NCBI GenBank assembly: GCA_902472555.1 | Contig: CABROF010000052.1 | Coordinates: forward strand, 1-17,097 | Length of the DNA stretch: 17,097 bases | DNA from: UMGS1851 sp900555605 | GTDB lineage: Bacteria > Bacillota > Clostridia > UBA1212 > UBA1255 | Direction of reading: 5' to 3' | In this document: piece after piece, positions 6,820 through 14,643 of the stretch | Position numbering within the stretch: position 1 is the stretch's first letter | How the letters are laid out: every line of letters starts with the position of its first letter | The notes under the pieces: model-generated | The model's database searches: none | What the model saw: only the letters and a program-made list of their open reading frames with translations | Told to the model about the DNA's origin: nothing | Made by a program: the position numbers and the translations under genes

Positions 6820-6946
6820 GCTTGCCGCTGGTCCAAGATAACATTTTAACTTATACAGCCGGCGTCTTTTATTCTATGACGGAATCGGCGCATACAGGAT
6901 GCCGCCCGCTTTGTTTTCTGCTATTTTATGTTTTCCCATTTCTATT

Positions 6947-7612
6947 TTACATATGAAATTTTCTGATAATCTCGTCGCGGATATTCCGGCCCTGAAACAG
7001 CAGCAGCGCCGCAATGGTGATTATGCTGCAGGCAATGCAGATGGCAGAGGGGTACACGGCGGACAGCATATTCAGCAGCGCAAATACAGCGGGGATGATC
7101 CCATAAACGGCTGAAGTCATAAGATAAATCAAATATTCGCTCAGGTCGATTTTTTTTGTAACAGCCATCACAAACATAAATACCATCGCTCCTGTGCATG
7201 CACAGGGAATTACATAATCAACGGACCAGCCGCGCCATCCCGTAAGCAGATCCCACACCACGGAAAGCGCCGACAGCAGGAACATTTGATGAATAATATT
7301 TTTCACAATACTGCTGCGTCTGGAAATCCCCACAGCGCCGGTGATCCATGCACAGGCAATTCCAAAGCAGACATAAAAAGACCAGCGCAGCGCTGCATGC
7401 AGCAGGACGTTCACCGTAACGCAGACGACCATAGCCGCAATCGCAATGAAGCTGATCAGACGCAGTACAAAATAATTGCTGAACTTATCTTTCGGGATGT
7501 TGGGAAAAATTTCTCCGGACGGATCCGCCCTGCCCCTCAGCTCTCCCTGGCACAGCGGACAATATTGTTTGTCTCCCGCTATTTTTACTTTACATTTTAC
7601 ACAGTACTGCAT
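6947..7612 (-). CDS. Zinc-ribbon polytopic membrane protein (DUF6320-like)
   Basis: The product has 221 residues. The N-terminus holds a zinc ribbon with Cys4, Cys7, Cys18 and Cys21 (YCVKCK and YCPLCQ). After a linker come about six hydrophobic segments (roughly 49-71, 78-96, 108-124, 131-152, 158-180, 186-206). I recognise this architecture as DUF6320-type, which I recall being found next to alcohol acetyltransferase-like proteins, as here. It is the last gene of a three-gene operon and overlaps the acyltransferase by 16 bases. Its biochemical role is unknown; an inner-membrane partner or anchor for the two enzymes is inference. No terminator is evident after its stop. Confidence 0.75.
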   Translation of the reverse strand: MQYCVKCKVKIAGDKQYCPLCQGELRGRADPSGEIFPNIPKDKFSNYFVLRLISFIAIAAMVVCVTVNVLLHAALRWSFYVCFGIACAWITGAVGISRRSSIVKNIIHQMFLLSALSVVWDLLTGWRGWSVDYVIPCACTGAMVFMFVMAVTKKIDLSEYLIYLMTSAVYGIIPAVFALLNMLSAVYPSAICIACSIITIAALLLFQGRNIRDEIIRKFHM

Positions 7613-8898
7613 GGCGCCTGCTCCGTTTCTTCCTTGTGAAAATCATTGCAGCGGACCTCCCCTTCGATCCCCTGCTCCGAAAGCCTGCGAATCAAATACC
7701 GCTGGATATCTGTGCCGGCAAATGCTGAGGAAAATCCTAAGGACAAGTTATCCTGAAAGGAGCAGACGCACAGCTGCAGCTTCGGCGTAGCGGCAAATAC
7801 ATCAAACAGCCGAATATATGGGACCAGCGCTTCCGGCATATCGATCCGGCCCATGTTGGATATGACTGCCGTGACGCCGCGGTTTCTGACCTTCCGCGCA
7901 ATTTTCAGGCAAAACACTTTAAACGGCAGCGGCGCCAGCTTTACAAGCAGATTATGCTCCAGCGAAGCCAAGCTGTTCATCCGTATACTCAGCTGTTCCC
8001 TGGTCAGTTCTTTCTGAAAGGTTTCATTTACCGCCTCGATAATATCGGCAAAGGTGCCCGAACGCTCCTGAAAGCAATATGCTGCACTGATCATACCGAA
8101 AAAATTTTTTGAGGTCTCGGATTGAAAGTAACTGCGCAGATTTACCGGTATATTCAGTACCACGGGATCGCTTTCATCCCGGACGCGCATCTCCTGCCGG
8201 ATCGCATCGATCAGAAGCGCCGTTAAATATACGGTCAGCGTGGTATGGTACCGGTGTGCAGCCTCCAGCAGACTGCGGGCAGACACAATTTCTTCAATCA
8301 AAAGCAGGCGGTCATCCTCCCGCTTAGCGCCGGTAATCTGATATGCCCGTTTCATCTCTGCGCGTATTGCATGCTTCTTTTTTTTGTAATATTTCTGAAA
8401 GCTGTCTGCACTTTTCTGCGAGAGGGAGGCATCGTAATCGAGATGGGGCTTTGCTTCCGCAAAAACCTCTGCGTGACGGATATTTAAATAGTGACAGACA
8501 ATCGTTTTTAAAAATTGGATTGCGCCCGTACCGTCCGCCAGCACATGATACATCTCTAAATTTATGCGCCGTCCGTAATACGTAATATCAAACAGCAAGC
8601 CCCCGTCTCCCCCCTGATAAAGCTTAGAGCAGGGGGATCTTATCTCCCTGCGTACGATCGGACGGAGCGCGCACTGCTCTAAATAATACCAAAAGAAGCC
8701 TCTGCGCATAACGCATAAAAAATGCGGAAATTCTAAGACAGCTTTATCGGCCGCCGCTTGCAGCATATCCGGATCGATCTCCTCGTACAGCTCGCAGGAA
8801 AAGCGAAAAACATCGGTATTGATTCTTCCGCCGGTGGCAGGAAAGATCTTAGCCGCATTATCGAGACGGCTCCAGGCTTTTCTATATCTCACTTTCAT
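7597..8898 (-). CDS. Condensation-fold acyltransferase (alcohol acetyltransferase-like)
   Basis: The 433-residue protein belongs to the chloramphenicol-acetyltransferase/condensation-domain type of fold. The active-site HxxxD motif is HVLADG (His118, Asp122, in EMYHVLADGTGAIQFL). Another conserved-looking piece is VNLRSYFQSETSKNFFGM, like the NLR...NFFG segment of alcohol acetyltransferases. Near the C-terminus is a VISNMGRI strand. No signal peptide or membrane helix is seen. It starts within the stop codon of the hydrolase (four-base overlap) and overlaps the membrane protein by 16 bases, so the three products should be made together. The acyl donor and acceptor are not deducible; transfer of an acyl group to an alcohol or lipid-like acceptor is the family expectation. 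Confidence 0.8.
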   Translation of the reverse strand: MKVRYRKAWSRLDNAAKIFPATGGRINTDVFRFSCELYEEIDPDMLQAAADKAVLEFPHFLCVMRRGFFWYYLEQCALRPIVRREIRSPCSKLYQGGDGGLLFDITYYGRRINLEMYHVLADGTGAIQFLKTIVCHYLNIRHAEVFAEAKPHLDYDASLSQKSADSFQKYYKKKKHAIRAEMKRAYQITGAKREDDRLLLIEEIVSARSLLEAAHRYHTTLTVYLTALLIDAIRQEMRVRDESDPVVLNIPVNLRSYFQSETSKNFFGMISAAYCFQERSGTFADIIEAVNETFQKELTREQLSIRMNSLASLEHNLLVKLAPLPFKVFCLKIARKVRNRGVTAVISNMGRIDMPEALVPYIRLFDVFAATPKLQLCVCSFQDNLSLGFSSAFAGTDIQRYLIRRLSEQGIEGEVRCNDFHKEETEQAPCSTV

Positions 8899-9839
8899 AC
8901 CGTCTCCTCCTCGCGCATATCGGGATACAGGAACGCCCGTATCAGCGCATAGGTCCGCCGCACATGCACAAAATGGGGCGGCAGAGAAAAAAAGCCGTGC
9001 AGCGCATCACCCATGCGGTAGATCGTCACGCGGTTGCCGGCATTTTTCAAGGCCTCGCCATATGCCTCTCCTTCATCCCGCAGCGGGTCGTACTCTGCCG
9101 TAATCAGCAGCGTATCCGGCTGTTCCGACAGATTCCCTGCCAGCAGCGGCGCAAAGTACGGATTCTGCAGGTCCTCCGGGCTGCTTTTATATAATTCCAT
9201 ATAATCACAGATGCGTTTCGATGTCAGCAGATAGTCCGTTCCGTTTTCCCGCACGGAGGGAAACGGCGAATGCGCCGTATGATCATGGTAGGTGGCCGGA
9301 TAAATCAAAATCTGTTTGGATATGCAGAATACGCCGCGGTCTCTTGCCATCAGTGAAACCGCGGCGGCTAAATTTGCGCCGGCACTGTCGCCGATCAGAA
9401 CCAGATCCCGGGGCCGCACGCCGAACGCATCCGCATGCTGATGCAGTGCTTGCGCAGCTGCATAGCAGTCCTCCAGGCCGTTCGGAAACGGGAACTCCGG
9501 TGCCAGCCGGTATTCCACGGAAACAACGCTGCAGCAGATATGGTCTGCAAGATTACTGCAAACCCGGTGATACGTATCAATGCTTTCCGTTACCCAGCCG
9601 CCTCCGTGGATAAACAGCATCGCAAAGTCATATCGGATTTCCCTGGGCGTATAGATCCGGAGGGTAATTTCCCTGTCCCCGCAGTACACCCGGTGATCCC
9701 ATTTGCGGTAAACGGGCTTCAGAATATGAGGCGATTTCATATTTTTCAAAGAGCGCTGCAGCTTATAGCGCTTTTTGATATCCAATTCCGGATAGGATAA
9801 CGCCTTCAGCGCCAGCCGCATTGCTTTATTGATGCCCAT
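8895..9839 (-). CDS. HSL-family alpha/beta hydrolase (esterase-like)
   Basis: The product is a 314-residue esterase-type enzyme. It has the oxyanion-hole motif HGGGW (78-82), the YRLAPEFPFP strand characteristic of the hormone-sensitive-lipase group (110-119), the nucleophile elbow GDSAG (150-154, Ser152), the acid in TAEYDPLRDEG (Asp251) and the catalytic His in DALHGF (His281). The triad is complete. No signal peptide is seen, so it is probably cytoplasmic. It is the first gene of the operon and overlaps the acyltransferase by four bases. Together the two suggest making and breaking ester bonds on a common, unknown substrate. The start was chosen at MGINKAM; upstream GGAAG is only a modest ribosome binding site. 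Confidence 0.88.
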   Translation of the reverse strand: MGINKAMRLALKALSYPELDIKKRYKLQRSLKNMKSPHILKPVYRKWDHRVYCGDREITLRIYTPREIRYDFAMLFIHGGGWVTESIDTYHRVCSNLADHICCSVVSVEYRLAPEFPFPNGLEDCYAAAQALHQHADAFGVRPRDLVLIGDSAGANLAAAVSLMARDRGVFCISKQILIYPATYHDHTAHSPFPSVRENGTDYLLTSKRICDYMELYKSSPEDLQNPYFAPLLAGNLSEQPDTLLITAEYDPLRDEGEAYGEALKNAGNRVTIYRMGDALHGFFSLPPHFVHVRRTYALIRAFLYPDMREEETV

Positions 9840-9893
9840 CTCTGTACCCGCTTCCGCTTAAAGTACGGTCTTCTGTAACCTACCGCTGCCATT

Positions 9894-9902
9894 AGTATAG
9901 CA
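9894..9902 (-). promoter_or_regulatory. Possible extended -10 promoter of the hydrolase operon
   Basis: On the minus strand TG-C-TATACT forms an extended -10 about 55 bases before the hydrolase start. The -35 region is poor. No clear terminator lies between clpB and this operon, so read-through from clpB is also possible. Confidence 0.35.
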
Positions 9903-9929
9903 CAGGAATGCTGAAATGCATAATTTTCG

Positions 9930-12524
9930 TTAAGCCTTCACATAAAGCACGCCCTGCGCATCCGCATCCACCGTCAGTTCGGCGTTTACCGGCAGATCGC
10001 GGCTGATGATGGTTTTTGCAATCAAGGTTTCCACCTTGCTTTGCAGATACCGTTTCAGCGGACGCGCACCGTAAACCGGATCAAAGCCGTGTTCAATTAT
10101 GATATTTTTCGCCGCCTCCGTTATGACGAGCCGCAGGGTCTTCTCAGCAAGCCGCGCCTTCAGTCCGGAAATCAGGATATCGATAATCTGAACAATATCC
10201 TCTTTCCGAAGGGGCTTGTAAAATACGATCTCATCCAGCCGGTTCAAAAACTCAGGCCGGAAGCTGCTTTGCAGCAGGTGCATCACCTGCTGCCGTGCCT
10301 CCTCGGAAATCTCACCGTCGGATCGGATGCCGTCAAGCAGATATTGAGAACCAAGGTTGCTGGTAAGAATCATAATCGTATTTTTAAAATCCACGGTCCG
10401 CCCCTGGGAATCCGTGATCCGGCCGTCGTCCAAAACCTGCAGCAGGATATTGAAAACATCCGGATGCGCCTTTTCGATTTCATCAAACAGTACGACGGAA
10501 TAGGGCTTTCTCCGCACAGCCTCTGTCAGCTGACCGCCTTCATCATACCCCACGTATCCGGGAGGTGCTCCGATCAAACGGGAAACAGAAAATTTTTCCA
10601 TGTACTCGGTCATATCAATCCGCACGAGGCTGTGTTCATCGTCAAACAGGCTTTCTGCCAGGGCTTTGGCCAGTTCCGTCTTGCCCACGCCGGTAGGACC
10701 TAAGAATAAGAAAGAACCGATAGGTCTGTTGGGATCTGCGATGCCCGCCCGGGACCGTAAAATGGCTTCCGAAACCTTGCTGACCGCCTCATCCTGCCCG
10801 ATGACACGCTTATGCAGAATTTCATCCAAATGCAGTATTTTTTCACGTTCCCCTTCCATCAGCTTGGAAATCGGGATTCCTGTCCATCTGGCCACAATCC
10901 GTGCAATCTCTTCCTCCGTAACCGTATCACGCAGCAGTGAGGCACTGCGTTTTTCGCTGTTTTTCTGTGCCTCCGCCAACCTTTTTTCCAGATCCGGCAG
11001 TGTTGAATACCGCAATTTTGCCGCCTTTTCATATTCATAGTTCCGCTGTGCCGTCTCAATTTCCGCGTTCACGCGTTCGATTTCGGATTTCAGGTCCTTC
11101 ACCGCATTAATACTTTCCTTTTCAACCTCCCACCGCGCTTTCATTGCATTGAATTTCTCCCGCAGCGCGGAGAGCTCCTGTGTCAGCTTTTCCAGACGCT
11201 CTTTTGACAGCGTATCCTTTTCCTTTTTCAGCGCCATCTCTTCAATCTCGAGCTGCATAATCTTTCTGCTGATATCATCCATCTCCGTAGGCATGGAATC
11301 AATCTCGGTCCGGATCAGCGCGCAGGCCTCGTCCACCAGATCAATGGCTTTGTCCGGCAGAAACCGATCCGTAATATACCGATGTGAAAGGGTGGCGGCA
11401 GCCACCAGCGCCTGGTCGTGGATCTGTACGCCGTGGAATATTTCATACCGTTCTTTCAAGCCGCGCAGGATTGAAATCGTATCCTCTACCGTAGGCTCGT
11501 CTACCAGAACAGGCTGAAATCTCCGTTCCAGAGCCGCATCCTTCTCAATATATTTTCTGTATTCATCCAGCGTCGTGGCACCGATACAATGCAGCTCGCC
11601 TCTGGCCAGCATTGGTTTCAGCAAATTCCCGGCATCCATGGCGCCGTCTGTCTTTCCGGCTCCTACAATGGTATGCAGCTCATCAATAAACAGAATGACC
11701 TTGCCCTCACTGTTTTTGACCTCATTCAATACGGCCTTCAGCCGCTCCTCGAATTCGCCCCTGAATTTTGCGCCGGCAATCAGAGCGCCCATATCCAAAG
11801 CAAAAATCGTCTTTTCCTTCAGCCCCTCCGGTACGTCTCCGCGCACAATCCGCTGCGCCAGCCCTTCTGCAATGGCCGTCTTACCGACACCCGGTTCTCC
11901 GATCAGCACCGGATTGTTTTTGGTTTTCCGGGACAGAATCCGGATGACATTCCGGATTTCGGCGTCTCGTCCAATGACCGGATCCAGCTTCTGCGCTTTC
12001 GCCCTCTCCACCAAATCAAAGCCATATTTGGATAAGGCATCGTAAGTCGCCTCCGGATTATCACTGGTGACACGGCTTGTTTTTACCTGATTCAGCTCTT
12101 TCAGGAAGCTTTCCTTTGTAATGTTCATTTTCCGGAACAAATCCCGCAGCTTTGCAGTCGGATTATCGAATACGGCCAGCATAAGATGCTCTACCGAAAT
12201 ATATTCGTCGTGCATTTTTGACGCCAGTCTTTCGGCATCCTTCAGGATTTTATCCATTTCAGGCGTAATATAGATCTTATCCGGCTCGCGTCCGCTTCCG
12301 CTGACCTTAGGCAGCTGCTGAATCAAGGAATCCAGGGCCGACAGCAAATGGTCTGTATCCACGCCCATTTTCTGCAGCAGGCTTCCGATCAGTCCGCCGT
12401 CCTGGTCCGCCAGTGCATAAACCATATGTTCCGGCATGATCTGCATATTGGAATTCTCCAATGCCATGCTCTGCGCATGATTTAATATTTCCAATGATTT
12501 TTGTGTAAACTTCTCCGCATTCAT
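9930..12524 (-). CDS. clpB: ATP-dependent protein disaggregase ClpB
   Basis: ClpB is the Hsp100 chaperone that extracts polypeptides from aggregates together with DnaK. The product has 864 residues, the usual length. It shows the double Clp N-domain (about 1-150), NBD1 with Walker A GEPGVGKT (about 206-213) and Walker B VILFIDELHTIVGAG, the long coiled-coil middle domain (about 400-525, unique to ClpB against ClpA/ClpC), NBD2 with GPTGVGKT (about 607-614) and VVLFDEIEKAHPDV, and the FDPVYGARPLKRYLQ C-domain. The start MNAEKFTQKS is preferred over a Met 11 codons upstream because AAAGGGG lies 9 bases before it and it matches the family start. It follows the RHH gene by 76 bp. No CIRCE operator is seen immediately upstream. 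Confidence 0.96.
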   Translation of the reverse strand: MNAEKFTQKSLEILNHAQSMALENSNMQIMPEHMVYALADQDGGLIGSLLQKMGVDTDHLLSALDSLIQQLPKVSGSGREPDKIYITPEMDKILKDAERLASKMHDEYISVEHLMLAVFDNPTAKLRDLFRKMNITKESFLKELNQVKTSRVTSDNPEATYDALSKYGFDLVERAKAQKLDPVIGRDAEIRNVIRILSRKTKNNPVLIGEPGVGKTAIAEGLAQRIVRGDVPEGLKEKTIFALDMGALIAGAKFRGEFEERLKAVLNEVKNSEGKVILFIDELHTIVGAGKTDGAMDAGNLLKPMLARGELHCIGATTLDEYRKYIEKDAALERRFQPVLVDEPTVEDTISILRGLKERYEIFHGVQIHDQALVAAATLSHRYITDRFLPDKAIDLVDEACALIRTEIDSMPTEMDDISRKIMQLEIEEMALKKEKDTLSKERLEKLTQELSALREKFNAMKARWEVEKESINAVKDLKSEIERVNAEIETAQRNYEYEKAAKLRYSTLPDLEKRLAEAQKNSEKRSASLLRDTVTEEEIARIVARWTGIPISKLMEGEREKILHLDEILHKRVIGQDEAVSKVSEAILRSRAGIADPNRPIGSFLFLGPTGVGKTELAKALAESLFDDEHSLVRIDMTEYMEKFSVSRLIGAPPGYVGYDEGGQLTEAVRRKPYSVVLFDEIEKAHPDVFNILLQVLDDGRITDSQGRTVDFKNTIMILTSNLGSQYLLDGIRSDGEISEEARQQVMHLLQSSFRPEFLNRLDEIVFYKPLRKEDIVQIIDILISGLKARLAEKTLRLVITEAAKNIIIEHGFDPVYGARPLKRYLQSKVETLIAKTIISRDLPVNAELTVDADAQGVLYVKA

Positions 12525-12600
12525 TCTGTTCAACCCCTTTATTGATATCATAAACATGCTGCTTGCTCTTTATGCGGCTCCAGCCGCCGTACACCGGCAT

Positions 12601-13254
12601 TCAGAGCAGCCCGGTCCCCTGATTGAGATAAGAAATATACCGGGCCTCCAGCTCGGCGGCAGAATATTTTCCGTTTAAATACCCTTTCATCAGTTCATCA
12701 AACATCCGGATATATGCGGCAATCGCATCCGCGATGTCCTGATTGCTGTAATCCCTGTTTGTCGGAATCGCAATACTTCTTATAAACCTTCCGTCATATA
12801 ATTGATAACTGATGGGCTGCTCCGTAAAATATTTTGCAATATACGTATCCTCCAGCCGCTTCCACAGCCGGAAATACGCGGTCAGCGCATTCAGCAGCTC
12901 TGCAGATTGCGTTCGAAAGATCACCTTCAGCTCCCCGATGGCGCCGTTGGGCACCCGGTAAAGCTCCACCTCATATTTAATTGTGGGCCTGTATTTGTAT
13001 TCCAGGCTGCTCTTCAGCGTCATCGTCTGCTGATTCGGCATCACAAAAGGGATCAGTTCCCTCGTTTCATTCATCATATTCTCTATTTCCTGAAAAATAT
13101 TGCTGATCCGTTTTTCCGGTGTCATCAGGGATACATATTCAGCCAAAATCTGATTAATCAGGTTGGAACGGTTCGTATTCCGCTGCAGTGCGATCTTGTC
13201 GATTTCTCTCACTACATCCTCCATTAAAATCAAACTGTACATATTCTTTTTCAT
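12601..13254 (-). CDS. Ribbon-helix-helix DNA-binding protein upstream of clpB
   Basis: The product has 217 residues. The N-terminal 42 fit a ribbon-helix-helix (CopG/Arc-like) domain: strand MYSLILM (5-11), helix EDVVREIDKIALQRN, turn, and helix NRSNLINQILAEY (28-40). The remaining 170 residues have no family I can name; they contain a charged helix (50-66), a strand-rich middle (TIKYEVELYRVPNGAIGELKV, about 91-111) and a helical C-terminus, perhaps a sensing or oligomerisation domain. RHH proteins are normally repressors binding tandem operators. GAGGAG lies 11 bases before the ATG. It is the first gene behind a consensus promoter and is followed by clpB in the same direction, so autoregulation together with control of clpB is a reasonable inference. 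Confidence 0.7.
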   Translation of the reverse strand: MKKNMYSLILMEDVVREIDKIALQRNTNRSNLINQILAEYVSLMTPEKRISNIFQEIENMMNETRELIPFVMPNQQTMTLKSSLEYKYRPTIKYEVELYRVPNGAIGELKVIFRTQSAELLNALTAYFRLWKRLEDTYIAKYFTEQPISYQLYDGRFIRSIAIPTNRDYSNQDIADAIAAYIRMFDELMKGYLNGKYSAAELEARYISYLNQGTGLL

Positions 13255-13312
13255 GCTGTAATCAGCTCCTCATTCAGAATACCGACGCCATATTTTTCCT
13301 GGCTTGAGGATC

Positions 13313-13340
13313 ATTATACACCGATTATATATTTTGTCAA
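13313..13340 (-). promoter_or_regulatory. Consensus sigma-A promoter of the RHH-clpB transcript
   Basis: On the minus strand TTGACA (13335-13340) and TATAAT (13313-13318) are separated by 16 bases. Initiation would be near 13306, leaving a leader of about 50 bases. It is embedded in AT-rich repeats that could be operator sites. It is sigma-A-like, not a stress-sigma promoter. Confidence 0.8.
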
Positions 13341-13378
13341 CTATTTTATATAAATTTACTTACGAATTATATATTTAC
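13322..13378. promoter_or_regulatory. Repeated AT-rich motif across the promoter, candidate RHH operator
   Basis: On the plus strand CGATTATATATTTT (13322-13335) overlaps the spacer and -35, and CGAATTATATATTTAC (13363-13378) lies about 41 bases away, near four helical turns. A related ATTTTATATAAAT lies between them. A protein bound to the first copy would block polymerase. The link to the RHH protein is inferred from adjacency. Confidence 0.4.
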
Positions 13379-13400
13379 GGTATTTTTTATATATGAAATC

Positions 13401-13420
13401 ATGCATATTCCAGAATGCAT
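13401..13420. repeat. 20-bp near-palindrome in the RHH upstream region
   Basis: ATGCAT at 13401-13406 and again at 13415-13420, separated by 8 bases, form a nearly symmetric 20-bp sequence. It lies about 60 bp upstream of the -35 at 13335-13340. The spacing suits a dimeric helix-turn-helix protein, but no owner is apparent. Confidence 0.3.
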
Positions 13421-13476
13421 AGGCGTCCCGCGCTTCCGGAGATATCCCGCACTCCGGAGGCCGGGTTTGAAATCAC

Positions 13477-13522
13477 TTTGCCCGGGCTGCCGTACCGCAT
13501 GAAGCGGAGCTGCCCGGGCAAA
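13477..13522 (-). terminator. Strong hairpin after the M23 endopeptidase gene
   Basis: TTTGCCCGGGC (13477-13487) pairs perfectly with GCCCGGGCAAA (13512-13522), an 11-bp stem; the 24-base loop holds a further CCGC/GCGG pairing. It begins 31 bases after the stop of the M23 gene and probably ends that transcript, although no T-run follows. The 13379-13553 gap also has a TCCGGAG/CTCCGGA repeat (13435-13458) and no credible gene. Confidence 0.5.
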
Positions 13523-13553
13523 TACAAAACGGAGCATATCCGGTCGGCGTCCG

Positions 13554-14408
13554 TTAATCCACAATATTTTTGATCTGATCTAATTTTTCCCGGCTTTCTG
13601 CAGCGCGCTTTTCCGCCGCCTCCGCTTTTTGTTCAGCCGACAGAATCTGCGCATCCTTTTCCTGCAGCAGCTCCGGCACCATTTTGTTGATTACGGTCCG
13701 GGTCGCAGGCCCTACAGAGCCGTCAGCCTCTAAGCCGTTTTTACGCTGATAGTCTTTTACGCATTCCTCCGTGGCCGGTCCGAAGCTGCCGTCCCACGGC
13801 ACATCCGTATCGCTGCTTGCCAAAAGCTTTTCATAATAGCCGAACACCGCAAGCTTTGCCTGCAGAATTTTTACCTGATCCCCCTTTGCGCCGCGCTTCA
13901 GCGTTTCTGTAATACTCTCAAAATAATAGATCATATTCTCATCCTCCTCCCTGCTGTGTGTGAGATAAGGCATAGGGTCCACAGGCGTCCCGTTCAGCCG
14001 CACCTCAAAATGGCTGTGAGCGCCGGTAGTTCTTCCCGTGCTGCCCATATAGCCAAGCTCTTGTCCGGCCCGGACGCGTTCTCCCACCTGCACCTTTACA
14101 CTACCGTAAGCAAGATGCAGATACCGCGTCTCCATCCCGCCTCCATGGTCGATAAATACATAATTGCCGCCTGTTTCTATATCACTGTATCCGGTTACAT
14201 CCGTCTTGATATGCGTAACGGTTCCGTCCGCATAAGCGACGATCCAGGTAGTCGTACTCCAGCCGACCCATAAGGTACCGTCCACACCTTGATGCCCCGT
14301 CCATTCGCCTGTAATCGGATGCTGGCGGTAACCGAATTCAGATGTCACATTCATATCTCCCGGATCTTTAAAAATCGGCACCTGTTTCAGGCCTAACCGA
14401 TAACTCAT
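13554..14408 (-). CDS. M23 (LytM-type) endopeptidase with peptidoglycan-binding domain, endolysin-like
   Basis: The product is a 284-residue predicted zinc peptidase cleaving peptidoglycan cross-bridges. The M23 domain (about 20-150) has zinc ligands in GHQGVD (His39, Asp43), YLHL (His98) and HSHFE (His131, His133). A PG_binding_1 domain follows (about 168-243: LKRGAKGDQVKILQAKL, FGPATEECVKDYQ, GSVGPATRTVINKM). The last 40 residues are an Ala/Glu/Lys-rich coiled coil. There is no signal peptide or membrane segment, so export would need a holin or lysis, as for phage endolysins; no holin or other phage gene is adjacent. The start MSYRLGLK has GGAGG 7 bases upstream. The frame extends 86 codons further up but crosses a terminator and is not used. 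Confidence 0.9.
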   Translation of the reverse strand: MSYRLGLKQVPIFKDPGDMNVTSEFGYRQHPITGEWTGHQGVDGTLWVGWSTTTWIVAYADGTVTHIKTDVTGYSDIETGGNYVFIDHGGGMETRYLHLAYGSVKVQVGERVRAGQELGYMGSTGRTTGAHSHFEVRLNGTPVDPMPYLTHSREEDENMIYYFESITETLKRGAKGDQVKILQAKLAVFGYYEKLLASSDTDVPWDGSFGPATEECVKDYQRKNGLEADGSVGPATRTVINKMVPELLQEKDAQILSAEQKAEAAEKRAAESREKLDQIKNIVD

Positions 14409-14506
14409 ATATTCGCCTCCAAATCGCCAATATATTCGAGGTATGCCCATACTGTCCCGGCTGCCGGCAATTGAACGCGGTCTCTCCGGAAACTCCGGAA
14501 CACGGC

Positions 14507-14540
14507 AAAAAAACCTCCGCTTTATCATATGTACAGAGGC
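14507..14540 (-). terminator. Rho-independent terminator after the CotH-domain gene
   Basis: On the minus strand GCCTCTGT pairs with GCGGAGGT (8 bp including G-U pairs) around a 12-base AT-rich loop, followed directly by T7. It lies about 100 bases after the CotH-domain stop and separates that gene from the M23 gene, which must then have its own promoter in 14409-14506; none is clear there. Confidence 0.7.
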
Positions 14541-14643
14541 GGCTTTCTGACATTTTTCGATTTGGATCTGCGTCATATGTGCCTGCAGGCGCAGTAAAAT
14601 GCCGATGCGCAGCTGCCGATGCGCGGAAGCTGCGGCTGGCTTA

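Noticed and set aside
10041..10703. 220-codon plus-strand open frame inside clpB
   Set aside because: Antisense shadow of the highly conserved ClpB second ATPase domain; no domain of its own.
12525..13312. CIRCE (HrcA) operator upstream of clpB
   Set aside because: I looked for TTAGCACTC-N9-GAGTGCTAA in the clpB and RHH upstream regions and saw no match.
13367..13564. 65-codon minus-strand frame between the M23 gene and the RHH promoter
   Set aside because: It overlaps the end of the M23 gene and covers hairpins and AT-rich repeats; no ribosome binding site or recognisable product.
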